A stretch of DNA of 64,000 nucleotides from Brachionus plicatilis (taxonomy: Eukaryota; Rotifera; Eurotatoria; Ploima; Brachionidae), in the NCBI GenBank assembly GCA_010279815.1, contig QEOQ01000573.1:614839-678838 (forward strand). Direction: 5' to 3'. How positions within the stretch are numbered: position 1 is the first letter of the stretch; each line of letters begins with the position of its first letter. Below, piece by piece: positions 1 to 10,066 of this stretch. The notes beneath the pieces were generated by a model, which was not told the DNA's origin, searched no databases, and was given only the letters and a program-made list of their open reading frames with translations. The position numbers were made by a program, and so were the translations under genes.

Positions 1-298
1 AAAAAAAAAAAATTTTTTTTTAATATCGGTATGACTAAAACCTGCCATAAAATCTTTAAGTAAATTAAAAAGAAATTAATAGAGAACTATTTTAAATGAA
101 TTTAAAAGTTTATCAGGCAATTCTCAAAGTCAAAATTAGCATGTCCAAAGTTAAAGAGCTTTTTTTATTCCTTATACAATGTGAATCTTTTTTTCAAAAA
201 ATTATTTTATTCATATTAATATTATCAATTATCTGAAAACAATTGAAATGTTTTTCTTTCTGAATTACTTTCTAGAACCTTTGCTTGTCATTTTTTTT

Positions 299-722
299 TA
301 AATCATAAACTAAATGATCAAGACACTTTAAATCAATTAATATGCTTTGCTCATCCGCAACAATTTTTAAATTAAAAAAGATTGAAAAATTTTAAAAATT
401 TTTAATTTTTTTGAGAAATTTCATAAAAATTATTTTAAAAAAATTTCAAGTCAAAGTCAGATTTTGACTTGAAATTTTATTATCATATTTGACCTTGACT
501 CTAATTTTTTTTTAAAACAAATTTAGATTAATTAAACAGAAAGATTCAAAAAATTTTGGTTTATCATTTAATAAAAATATCATTTTAATCAAAATCACTA
601 AAATATAAAAACCTTTAAAATTTTGATAATTTTTAAATCTATTTTTAATTACAAATTGTTGCGGATGAGCGGAACATATTAAATGATTTGAAGTGTCTTG
701 CTCATTTAGTTTATGATTTTGA
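299..722. mobile_element. MITE-like inverted-repeat element
   Basis: Arms at about 299-373 and 652-722 are inverted copies: AACTAAATGA, AAGACACTT and TTGCTCATCCGCAACAA on the left are answered by reverse complements on the right, with a few mismatches. About 280 bp of AT-rich DNA separates them, with a smaller internal palindrome near 447-475. No coding sequence is visible. It looks like a non-autonomous DNA transposon, but no target-site duplication could be fixed, so the superfamily is unknown. Confidence 0.6.
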
Positions 723-3700
723 AATAAATTTCAAGCATTTGTCGGAAAATTTTGACAAATCTTCATATTTTGTTTATTTTGAGGTACATTTTTGACAATT
801 GCCCAACTAAGGTTTTCGTAATTTAGATCTCAAATCGATAAAGCCAAAAAAAGTATTTTTTTAATTATTAAAAATAAATATCCTTTTTTTATATGATTTA
901 ATTACTCTAAAAGATTTAAAGAGCAATTTAGTCTAATAAAAAATACTTATAAATTTTGAAAATTAAATGAAAATATGATTTTTTTTATGTTTAATTAATA
1001 AAATGATCCAGTTTATAAAAGTATTGAGAAGATACGATTTTTCAAATATTTTTTGACTGAAATAAAAATTTAGTTTAAATAACATTATAGAGACATTTTA
1101 AAATTATTATGAAATTAAATTTTACAGCAACCAGCAAGAACAAATTCCATTTTTATTTCATAAATTGAAGAAAAAATTTTGGAATATTCATTTAAATAAT
1201 TCGATTGCTGATTTTTTTTAAATATTAAATTGTTTTCTGGGAAAAAGATATTTTAATTTTTATTTAAAGAAATAATTAAAAATAAAAAAGGCTGCTTTCA
1301 AAAAAATTTTAATATAAAGAAATTCATTTTTCAAAAACTACTTAATTTCAAGAATTACCTTCATTTTAGACCTAAAAATCTGAGTCAAAATTAAAATAAT
1401 AAAAATATATAGTAACATTTTAATTTTTAAGTCTGTCTTTAAAATTGAACGCTTTATTCAAATCGTTATTTAATTTGAATATTTGATTCATAAGAAACGG
1501 AAAAGCAAAATTCAAAATCAATAAAAGATAAGCATTTTAATCATGTAGATTCAATGACTGATTATGAATAAATTTTCAAAAAATGAATTGATGTAAATTC
1601 AGTATTTTCGTGATTATTTGCTAATGATGAATCAACAAACTGGAAATAGGAACAAATATTGACTAAGATTGAACTAAAACTTAAAGCATCTTTCTGAGCT
1701 GCTAAAATTTTTGATAATTATAAATTTTGTTCCTCGTTTTTGCTTGCTTTACTTAAATTATGTTTTATTTAGGAATTGTTTAAGTTCTTATAAATTTATA
1801 TGTTCTTTGTTTTTTCTGGATTTTGTTTGTTAAAAAAATTTAAATTTAGTCAAATAATTAATATTTTATGATTTTCTTTTCAAATGAAAAATTTCCTCTG
1901 TTTTTTTGACGGATTTAAAATACATATAAAAAAGGTTGCTTTCGCAAAATTAAGTAGAATTCAATTTTTTTATAAAATAGATTTTTGTGCCATGCAACCG
2001 TAATGAGGCATAAAAAGTGAGCTTGAAAAAATAATCTTTTATTAGTTTTTTTATAATTTACAATTTGTTTTTGAACAAAAAGTTGTGAAATCAATTATTT
2101 TTTATTTTATCTTAAAAATTTTGTCCTTAGGTAAATTTTTATTAATTAGAAAAATTAGGCATTTTTGTCTAGATCATTAAGCTGAGTCTAAAACTCGGAA
2201 GTAATACAAAATTCATTAAAGCTAATTAGATTTTAAGGTATATTAATCAAGAGAATATCGATTTGTAAAATTGGAAAGAATTAAAAATGAAGCTTTAATA
2301 ATGTAAAAAAACAATTTTTGGGCTCAATTATTTTGTTGTGCAATGTCAACACTTCAAAATTATATTTTTTGATAATCAATAAAATTTTGAAAATTATTTT
2401 CATTACAATTCGCTTTAAAAGAGAAACTAATAAAATTTGATTAAGGCATCATCATAATTTAAATTACTGTTTTCAGATAGGAAAAATAAAACTAAGTATC
2501 AAATGTTTAAATTATTTGTCTCGATCGATTACTATAAAAAGGTTTAAAATTATTTCTGGATCATTAATGTGTCTTTTCTTTTTCAATTAATATATTATTG
2601 ATTTTTATTACTACTTATGTCAAATAAGAGCAATAGAACTTCTTTTGTGCGAATTACTCATTTTAAATTATAAAATCGAATTTATTTTCAAGTTTTTGTC
2701 ATCTATCAAGGAGCATAATTTTTTTAAGACGAGATTTAAATTAGACAGTAGACTTATCTGAACGTACTAAACCAAATTAATTTGGATAATCGTATTTTAA
2801 TTAATTACTAGGGCTTTATTCATAAAATTAATTAATAATTAAATTGAATTAAAGTTTAATCCAATTTTTTTATTTAATGACTTTCTGGCTCGAAATCCAC
2901 ATTTCTATAAATTAGTCTTTTGGCTGGTTTATACGAAATTAAGAAAAATTCGAGAATAAATTTAAAAAAAGAAAATCTTTGTTTCTTTTTAATATTAAAG
3001 AAACAAAATTTTTTTTTTTTTTTTTTTTTTGATAGTTTTGTTCAGAAGTCAACTATCAAGTTAATCCATTTTATGATTTAAATATAATCTTTAACTTCAA
3101 TAGTAGTAGCTAAAATATGTATTTGGATTTTAAATATAATAAACAGACAATTTAAAATCAATGGACATATTTGATTTTGTCAAAGAAAATTTCCAAATTA
3201 TATAAATTTTTTCAACACATTTATCAAATTTTTTAAGGAATTTATTTTGAATTTTCTAAATTGGAATTTCTAGTTTTACTATCTAAATCATAATATTTTT
3301 AAAATTGAAAATTTAGATTATAAAAATTATTAAATAATAAAAAATTGATATTTTTGTCTAAAAATAAGGCGATCCGGATCTTTTTTCAGAGATAATCCTT
3401 CAATATTTTTAAAAATTATATTATTTACACTTAAATTTATAAAAATTTAAACGAATAACTCTTTCAAAAATTTATAAACATTTTTTAAAAAAAAAATTTT
3501 TTTTTAAATTTAAATTTACAATACACTCAATAGATTCATACCTAGAATTTAGATTTTTGAAATTTGAATTTTTGAATTTTAAAAGTTGAGTAATTTTTAT
3601 CTATTTATTTTATCTTAATGATATTATTCATAACAGTTAATTTGCATTAATTTTGAATCAAAATGATATACCAAATCAGTATCCTATAATAAAAGATAAT

Positions 3701-4037
3701 TATGGAATAAATTTTTTAAAATGTACTCATTTTTATCAGATTTTGGGGGAAAACAGGGAAATTAAATTCGGAAAGCCTTAAGGCAAAAACCTTTATTAAC
3801 CGTTCTAATGGGATTTTGGTATAAATTGAATGCATGGTTTAAGAAATATGCCAGTTAGGATTTATATGAAATTTTTTCTTCTTTTTTTTTTTTACATTAA
3901 GTGTAAAATTCAATTTTAATCTAAAAATCTATATTTATTTTTCTTCTTTTTCCAATATTTTAAATAAATTTAGAAAACCTTTGAACAAAAATAGAATAGA
4001 AATGATTAAAATAAGACTGATTTCAAATTTGTGGTAG
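723..4037. other. Gene-free AT-rich stretch upstream of MFSD6
   Basis: Very AT-rich DNA with long A and T homopolymers (for example a T-run near 3009-3030). I found no open frame of coding character on either strand. The right end should contain the promoter and 5' UTR of the MFSD6 gene. GTGGTAG at 4031-4037 could be a splice acceptor or trans-splice site directly before the leader of that gene. Confidence 0.5.
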
Positions 4038-4073
4038 ATGCCACCCGAGCTGGTACAATGGCTCAAAATTTAA
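4038..4073 (+). promoter_or_regulatory. Overlapping upstream ORF at the MFSD6 start
   Basis: Directly after the acceptor-like GTGGTAG there is an ATG (4038) in a different frame. It opens 11 codons and stops at 4073, overlapping the main ATG at 4058. If the mature mRNA begins at or near 4038, this ATG sits too close to the cap to be used efficiently. If the leader is longer, the small frame could repress the transporter. This is a sequence observation with no expression evidence. Confidence 0.35.
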
Positions 4074-6430
4074 CTCATTACCAAGAACAGACCAACACTG
4101 GCCAGTACGATGACAGTGATTTGTACGAATACGATGCGGAGCCCAAAGGCATCACAGGTCAAATGAAAAATTTTCTAGGTTCTGTGCAGCTCAAGACTTC
4201 GAATGATGACAACCATTCGACCCATCAATACAGACGCGATTTCATAGACTCTCTATGCTCGCAAATAAATCAAACCCTGCTAATTCCCAAGGCTTTCTAC
4301 TTCTTCTTTTTCGCAGCTTTCGGCTCTCTCTTTCCCTTGATGGCAATCTATTTCAAACAGATGGCCATGTCACCGGTCCAAGTCGGAATTCTGTTCGGCT
4401 TCAAACCCTTCATTGAGTTCCTAAGTGTGCCTTTTTGGGCTAGCTTTAGTGAACGATGGAAAAAAGGAAAACTTATTTTGCTGGGCTCGCTGGTATGCTG
4501 GATAGTGTTCACTCTGGCAATTGGTTTCGTGAAACCACCGGTCCACTCTTGTCTAATGCACAATGAGAGTCACATTTTTTTGGAAAAATCCAAGACAGCA
4601 TTTATCAATGGTCCGGCAGCGAACAAAATAATCAAAGGTGGACAAAACGTGGTCTACAAGCGAAGTCTGCACCAGCTCTACCAGAACATGGAGCCAAATT
4701 CTGAGCACAGTTATGACAAATCAAAATTTAGATACATCAACATTACTAAAGTGATCAAAATAAGAAAAACCAGGACTTCCCAATCAACCACTTTTCAGAC
4801 TCCAACTACCACCACCACCACCACCAAGCAAACCACTGTGTCCACCACTGCTACAACCACTCAAGTCATAGAGATCAAAAAAAATAGCCAAATAGCTGAG
4901 AAAAGCTCTGGATTAGTCACAAAAGTGGACACACAGAGTAAAGAAAATTTAAAAAAAGTCCAAAAAACACACTATTTTGATCCAGAACCATTGGACTCGA
5001 GCAAAAAAAGATCAAAAATAATCTACATGAATGACTCTAGCATGCGATTGGTGAAGCCATCTCTTGAAACAAGCATAGTCTATCACAAAAGTGACGTTAA
5101 CAAGGTTTTTTTGGTATTTTTGATATTCATTTTGGCGGGTGAGTTTTTCAGCGCTCCAGCAATCACTCTGGTAGACACGTGCACTCTGCAATATCTGGGC
5201 GCATCTCGATCTGATTTGTATGGCCGGCAAAGAATGTTCGGCAGTCTGGGCTGGGCCTTGGCCATGTTTTCGGTGGGCCTGTTGCTGGACAACTCCAAGG
5301 CTTTTACGGACCATCCTTGTGGCAAAGCCGGGCCTGATGAACGCAACTACACAGTCTGCTTCGCCATTTATTCGGTGCTGATGGGCTGTGCATTGATAAT
5401 AGCCACTCAGTTCAAGTTTAATTATGAAGAAGAGGAAATACCCTTGAAATCGATGGCACATTCTATCCAGAAAAAAGTGAACAAAATGAGAGGAGATCAA
5501 TTTGGAAGAAAAAAATTTGTGAATGAAAGCGATGATGGTGATGGTGATGATGATGGACATGGAGAGGATCATGTGCCGCAGCCACAGCCCATTGATCTGA
5601 GCCAAAATTCAAAGATGGCAAAGCTTTTTGAGGCGTGCAAGACTTGGAAGTTGCTCGCATTTTTGTTTGTGGTATGGTTCATGGGCATAGGAGTTGGCTT
5701 GGCTTTTACTTTTTTGTTTTGGCATTTGCAGGACATGGGCGGAACGCCCTCGTTGTACGGCATTGCCAGCGTCATCAATCACATGAGTGAGCTCATGGCG
5801 TACTTTTTTGTTCACCAAATAGTCAGAAAGTATGGTCATGTGAAGGTTTTCTACGCTGGCTTGCTGGGCAATGCAGCTCGCTTTATTTACGTGTCAATAT
5901 TGACTGAGCCCTATTGGATTCTGCCCTTCGAGTTAATTCAGGGTGTCACCCATGCTTTGGTCTGGGCAACAGCCACTTCTTACTTTGCTCAATCGGTTCC
6001 CGAAGATCTAAGGTCTTCGGCCCAAGGCATTCTGCAGGCTATTCATTTTGGACTCGGCCGAGGATGTGGCGCTCTAATCGGAGGGATTTTTGTGACCAGC
6101 TTTGGCTCTAAGGCCACCTTTGCGGCCTATGGTATCTTGTGTTTGGTGACAATGTTTGCGTACATATCAATTAATAATTATTTGTTAAACACTGTGGCCA
6201 GACAAAATTTGGCTTATAATCAAAATGAGCTGGTGAATGAAGAAAATTTCGATAGCCCTAACACAATTTATAACCCCAATTTTGACCCGAGTCAGGTTGC
6301 CGAGATGAACAGCTCTGTTAATCCGAATTTATTTGACTCGAATTATTATTATCAGCCCTCAAGTCAAAATGGTAACCACCAAAATAGTACCAATAGTTCT
6401 CAACTTCAATTTAATTCAACCAGCAAGTAA
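4058..6430 (+). CDS. MFSD6: MFSD6-like major facilitator superfamily transporter
   Basis: This is a multi-pass membrane protein of the MFS_1-like/MFSD6 family, whose vertebrate members are orphan plasma-membrane transporters. I start at ATG 4058 (790 aa), because the 27 nt of open frame upstream contain no ATG and a splice-acceptor-like GTGGTAG ends at 4037. The first transmembrane block covers residues ~73-160 and includes KAFYFFFFAAFGSLFPL and FKPFIEFLSVPFW. A long hydrophilic loop (~165-350) follows with a Thr-rich run at ~245-275. The second block (~352-460) carries GRQRMFGSLGWALAMF, typical of the family. An Asp/His-rich linker lies at ~490-515. The remaining helices cover ~535-725 and the tail is Asn/Ser-rich. 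The whole 2.37 kb is one coding exon of much higher complexity than its surroundings, and the length is close to vertebrate MFSD6. The substrate cannot be read from sequence. Confidence 0.9.
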   Translation: MAQNLTHYQEQTNTGQYDDSDLYEYDAEPKGITGQMKNFLGSVQLKTSNDDNHSTHQYRRDFIDSLCSQINQTLLIPKAFYFFFFAAFGSLFPLMAIYFKQMAMSPVQVGILFGFKPFIEFLSVPFWASFSERWKKGKLILLGSLVCWIVFTLAIGFVKPPVHSCLMHNESHIFLEKSKTAFINGPAANKIIKGGQNVVYKRSLHQLYQNMEPNSEHSYDKSKFRYINITKVIKIRKTRTSQSTTFQTPTTTTTTTKQTTVSTTATTTQVIEIKKNSQIAEKSSGLVTKVDTQSKENLKKVQKTHYFDPEPLDSSKKRSKIIYMNDSSMRLVKPSLETSIVYHKSDVNKVFLVFLIFILAGEFFSAPAITLVDTCTLQYLGASRSDLYGRQRMFGSLGWALAMFSVGLLLDNSKAFTDHPCGKAGPDERNYTVCFAIYSVLMGCALIIATQFKFNYEEEEIPLKSMAHSIQKKVNKMRGDQFGRKKFVNESDDGDGDDDGHGEDHVPQPQPIDLSQNSKMAKLFEACKTWKLLAFLFVVWFMGIGVGLAFTFLFWHLQDMGGTPSLYGIASVINHMSELMAYFFVHQIVRKYGHVKVFYAGLLGNAARFIYVSILTEPYWILPFELIQGVTHALVWATATSYFAQSVPEDLRSSAQGILQAIHFGLGRGCGALIGGIFVTSFGSKATFAAYGILCLVTMFAYISINNYLLNTVARQNLAYNQNELVNEENFDSPNTIYNPNFDPSQVAEMNSSVNPNLFDSNYYYQPSSQNGNHQNSTNSSQLQFNSTSK

Positions 6431-6880
6431 ATAAATATTTTTTTGGAAAATTAAATATTTTTTTTTTATTCAGATCAAAGTTTTTTTTTTGTCACAAGTT
6501 TAAGTCAAAGTCATGACTTGATTTTAAATTTTGAATTTTTTAATGATCACGGCCACATGATTTTTTGCCAGACAAGAAGAGAAAAATAAATGTATTTGAG
6601 AATTTACTTTAAAATAATTGATCCCATTTACTGGGTCCTACTAAATCATTGACCCCCAATTTTTTTTTGAAATTTAAAAAATTAAATTTGTTTTTTTTTC
6701 AAGATTTTTATTTTATGCGAATTTTTTTTTAAATTTAAAATTTAACACAAAATTTAAAATTTAAGAAAGTCTTACCCCTAACTGACCACTATTTTTCTTA
6801 TAGGTAATTTCGAGTCAGGATTCTACAAGAGTAAATTTTAGTTGTTTGGCGAAAAAAAAAAAAAATATAGAAATTAAGAA
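6431..6880. other. 3' flank of MFSD6
   Basis: AT-rich DNA with homopolymer runs. AATAAA signals occur just after the stop (near 6432 and 6585) and would serve as poly(A) signals for the MFSD6 transcript. No other gene is seen. Confidence 0.4.
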
Positions 6881-7372
6881 ATGATCAATTCAAAAATTTT
6901 ATCCTTAGATATTAAACTTAATCTTTGATTTAATTTATACAATTGTAATTTAACATGCTTTAAATGCAATCTAAATTTAGAAAATAAAAAAAAAATTGAA
7001 AAAAATATTTTCTCAGTCCATTGATAATCGATCTTAATATTTAAATGTATTTACCGATTTTTTGTAAAGTTTATTTGAGATTTTTTATTTTAAAAGTATT
7101 TGTATTAGGAATTCATATTTAAAAAAGAAATTCAAAAAAAAATTCCTTATAAGTAATAAAATGAAAATAAAACTTTAAAAAAAATCAGTTAACTAAATTG
7201 AAAATCGATTTTATCAATGGATTGAGAAAATTTTTTTCAATTTTTCCTATTTTCTAAATCTAAATTGCATGTAAAGCATGTTACATTACAATTGTATACA
7301 TTAAATCAAAGATTTATTTTAATATCTAAAGATAAACTTTTTGAATTGATCATCAACTTCAAGATGCCTTAA
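6881..7372. mobile_element. MITE, family shared with the 17659 element
   Basis: Left arm (from ~6881, ATGATCAATTCAAAAA...) and right arm (to ~7372, ending TCAAGATGCCTT) are inverted copies over about 150 bp. They include TTAGATATTAAA, AATCTTTGATTTAAT and a palindromic centre around ATTGATAA/TTATCAAT. The same element recurs at 17659-18015, whose two ends both carry GGCATCTTGAAGTTG. The left end here lacks that terminal block, so this copy is end-truncated or diverged. Confidence 0.75.
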
Positions 7373-7636
7373 ATTCGATTCTCGAAATAGCTATGATCTT
7401 AATTTAATTTTTCTAAATATCTCAACAAAAACTAAACATATTATTGGAAAACTTGTGAATTATTTATTTGAAAAGTGGTAGTCATCAAGGGTTTTAAAAA
7501 TATAAAGAATTAAATTTTCGCAAAAAATACAAATTTTGGAAAAAAATACGATTCTTTGAAAATGAAAAAATTTAAATTTTCTTTTCAGTTTAAATTTAAA
7601 GATTAAATTTTTTATTAAATTGAGAAACTATACATT

Positions 7637-7753
7637 CAGTGGTGCTTTAGTCTGACTTTTCTTAGTAATTTTACGTAAAATTAGGCATCATATGGTAAAA
7701 TTACGTATTTTTGCGTAAAATTAAGAAGAAAAAGTCAGATTACAGCACCACTG
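7637..7753. mobile_element. Short MITE with CAGTGGTGCT termini
   Basis: A 117-bp near-palindrome. The left end CAGTGGTGCTTTAGTCTGAC is answered by the reverse complement at the right end (GTCAGATTACAGCACCACTG), and the interior is built from TTTTACG/CGTAAAA repeats. It has no coding capacity. The CAGTGGTG end is shared with the palindrome beginning at 62181. Confidence 0.75.
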
Positions 7754-8086
7754 TAATTTCTATAAAATATGAAAGAATATAGAATTTCGGTACTAGAATA
7801 CACAAATCTATTTAAATTGTAAAATCTATATTTATCCTCTACATTTTCTCTGAAATGAAATGTCTATCTCAATTTTTAAAGTGGCAATTAATATAATTAT
7901 CCTTTCTATTTTGACCAGGTATTAAAAAATTTAAAAAAAAATCAAATAAACTAGTTTCTAATGTTTTACCAAAAATTGACGGGTAAAGTTTAAATCTTTT
8001 TTCCCAGAAAAAAATTTGAATTTATGAAAAATTCAAAGCAATTCATTAACAATTTTATTTATCACAGTTTTATCATCCATTTGCAA

Positions 8087-8160
8087 CCAGACTTGAACTC
8101 AGCTTTTCGAAGAGAGCATCATATGTTGCACACTCGACTGCAAAATCCACTTTAGAAATC
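8087..8160 (-). repeat. tRNA-like relic (possible SINE head)
   Basis: Read on the minus strand, this segment has a box-A-like TTTTGCAGTCGAG and, at the expected spacing, a box-B-like AGTTCAAGTCT followed by GGTTGCA. A clean cloverleaf does not form (the T-stem does not pair), so it is not a functional tRNA gene. It may be a decayed tRNA or the head of a tRNA-derived SINE. No A-rich tail or second copy was seen in the window. Confidence 0.3.
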
Positions 8161-8556
8161 CATAACTTTGTCCAAAAGAATACATTTAGATTGCCTTAAA
8201 TGAAAATATTCTTTTTTTTTTCCAGAATTTTATTATATTTTATAAGTAATTTAAAAATTAGAAGTTTACACCTCATAATGAAAGATAAAAATAAAATACG
8301 AAATTGGTTTTCAGGGGCTGAATTTGACTTTTATTTTAACACTTTCATAAAAAAGTTTATTAATCTTCTACAATTTGTTCCTGTTTCACTCCTCTTATCT
8401 TTACTGACCTATGATAAATTAAAAATTTGATGATTATTTTTCAATTAATTTAAAGCTTTCTATATCATCAAATATCTAAAATCTATCACCAAAATATTTT
8501 CATTTTTATCAGCAAATTTATTAAAGTTTCATCAAAATACACCAAAATTAGGGACG

Positions 8557-9177
8557 TTATTTCTTCTGCTAGCAATTTTTTTTTAACCTGCTATTAAAAT
8601 TATGTTTATGATAGCAAAAATAAAATAAATAAATAAAATCATAAAAAAATAACCATAAATATTTTTATAAAATTTTATTCATATTAAAGTTGAAAAGGAG
8701 AAAAAAAATTAAGCTAAGTACCCACAAAAAATATAAAAATTTCATATGGAAAAATTAATTTTAGTTTTTTGGCTCTCTTTTTGATTTTCTGACAGAACTA
8801 TTTTCTGTATTTCTTTTTTTAGTTGTAAAACCAGGAGGTCTGCCACGACGTTTTTGACCATTTGAAGATTTTTGTGCATCAGCTTGATAATTTTGACCAA
8901 AATTTAAATCAATCGGTCCATCTAATTGTAAAGGATTTGATAAGTTTTCACTATTCATAACATTGGATAAAACGCTATACCCTTGAAACGAATTTCCCAA
9001 AGGAGTAGCTTGCCTGAAGTTATCAATTATTTGTTTATTTATCATTTTCAAGTTAATTAATTAAGTAATTCATTATTTAATTTTTTAGGAAGCATAAAAA
9101 AAAATTTAGCTATCATTAATTAATTTTTAAAAAAAATTAAATAGCAGTTAAAAAAAATTAAATAGCAGAAAGAAATA
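8557..9177. mobile_element. Inverted-repeat element enclosing an AT-hook ORF
   Basis: The left arm (8557-8617: ATTTCTTCTGCTAG, AATTTTTTTTAACCTGCTATT, ATGATAGC) and right arm (9111-9176: GCTATCAT, AAATAGCAGTT, AAATAGCAGAAAGAAAT) are inverted copies at roughly 75-80% identity by eye. The only ORF between them is the minus-strand AT-hook gene. CAAAATTAG just outside the left arm and CAAAATTTAG just outside the right arm could be remnants of a target duplication, but this is weak. Confidence 0.5.
8761..9045 (-). CDS. Small AT-hook protein
   Basis: A 94-residue protein starting at ATG 9045, which is preceded in frame only by a TTG. The N-terminal two thirds are Asn/Gln/Ser/Leu-rich and hydrophilic. 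Near residues 66-73 lies KRRGRPPG, a canonical AT-hook (RGRP core) that binds the minor groove of AT-rich DNA. The tail is basic (TKKR, RKSKREPKN). No catalytic domain is visible. The composition is clearly more complex than the surrounding DNA, which argues for a real gene. It sits between inverted repeats (8557-9177), so it may be transposon cargo or a host gene caught between two repeat copies. No family beyond the AT-hook is recognised. Confidence 0.6.
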   Translation of the reverse strand: MINKQIIDNFRQATPLGNSFQGYSVLSNVMNSENLSNPLQLDGPIDLNFGQNYQADAQKSSNGQKRRGRPPGFTTKKRNTENSSVRKSKREPKN

Positions 9178-9981
9178 GATCTCAAAATTTAGATTAATTA
9201 AGTATAAAAGATTCATCAATTTTTTTTATCATTGAAAAAAAAAATCATTTTAATCAATATTATTTAAAAAATAAAATAAAGAAAAAAATATCTTAATAAA
9301 GCTTTATGACTAGTTTAAATTTATTCTTAAAAGCAATATATATACAATGTTTTGTAAAATTTTTTGAATATCTTTGAAAATCACATGAAATTCTCTTATA
9401 ATCTAACCAATTATTTACATTAGCTGGTAACTGTAAGGTTTTTATCAATAGGATTACTTAGTATTATATCATTATTATCAAAAACCATAAATATTTATTT
9501 TTTTTCTTCCTTGTGGAGCATAGGGTGATGAACGTTTGTTAAACGTGTTTCTTTCATTCTAAGTACATATACAAGCCAACGCAGTCCTTGTGGATTTTTG
9601 AAGAAAAATTTTTACAAAAGGTTTTTTCATTTTTCTTATGTTGCATAATTTTTTTAATTTGATTCAGCAAAAAAAAAATGATGTAAAAAATTTGTATTTA
9701 TTTTGGTGATAAATTTGAGTAAAAATTGATGCCAAATTCTGATTTATTTGATGTTGAAAATGTTTAAACTCAAAAAGGAACGTAATAATTGAACATTAGA
9801 TCATGAATGTATATACAGTGAACATATTTTTTTATTGATAGAACATTATTTTTATAAAAAAAAATAAATTGTGTAAGAGGATCTTGAATTTTTTATTGTA
9901 TGTTTTTTACAATCGAATTTTACGCAAAACATTTTTTTGAATAAAAAATCAAAACAAAATTAATTTTTAAATTTTTTTAAG

Positions 9982-10066
9982 ATCATCTTTTCCTATTGCT
10001 CCTCATGGTGTGCCATCAACTAATCCAAACTGGACCAAACAATTTGTAGATAATAACCAATATTAG
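9982..10066 (+). CDS. Orphan terminal exon, gene unknown
   Basis: An acceptor (TTTTTTTAAG, AG at 9980-9981) precedes an 85-nt open stretch ending in TAG. It encodes a tail of composition unlike the background: SSFPIAPHGVPSTNPNWTKQ followed by FVDNNQY. It enters in phase 2 (one leftover base). A possible upstream piece is the short frame starting MPNSDLFDVEN at about 9730 with a GT after it, but the link is speculative. I recognise no family. Confidence 0.35.

Noticed and set aside
5012..5605. Minus-strand ORFs across the MFSD6 coding exon
   Set aside because: Antisense shadows of a recognisable plus-strand transporter.
8200..8430. 76-codon plus-strand ORF (FFFFSRILLYFISNLKI...)
   Set aside because: Its composition is that of AT-rich background (Phe/Ile/Lys/Asn/Leu runs); there is no motif, splice signal or second copy.
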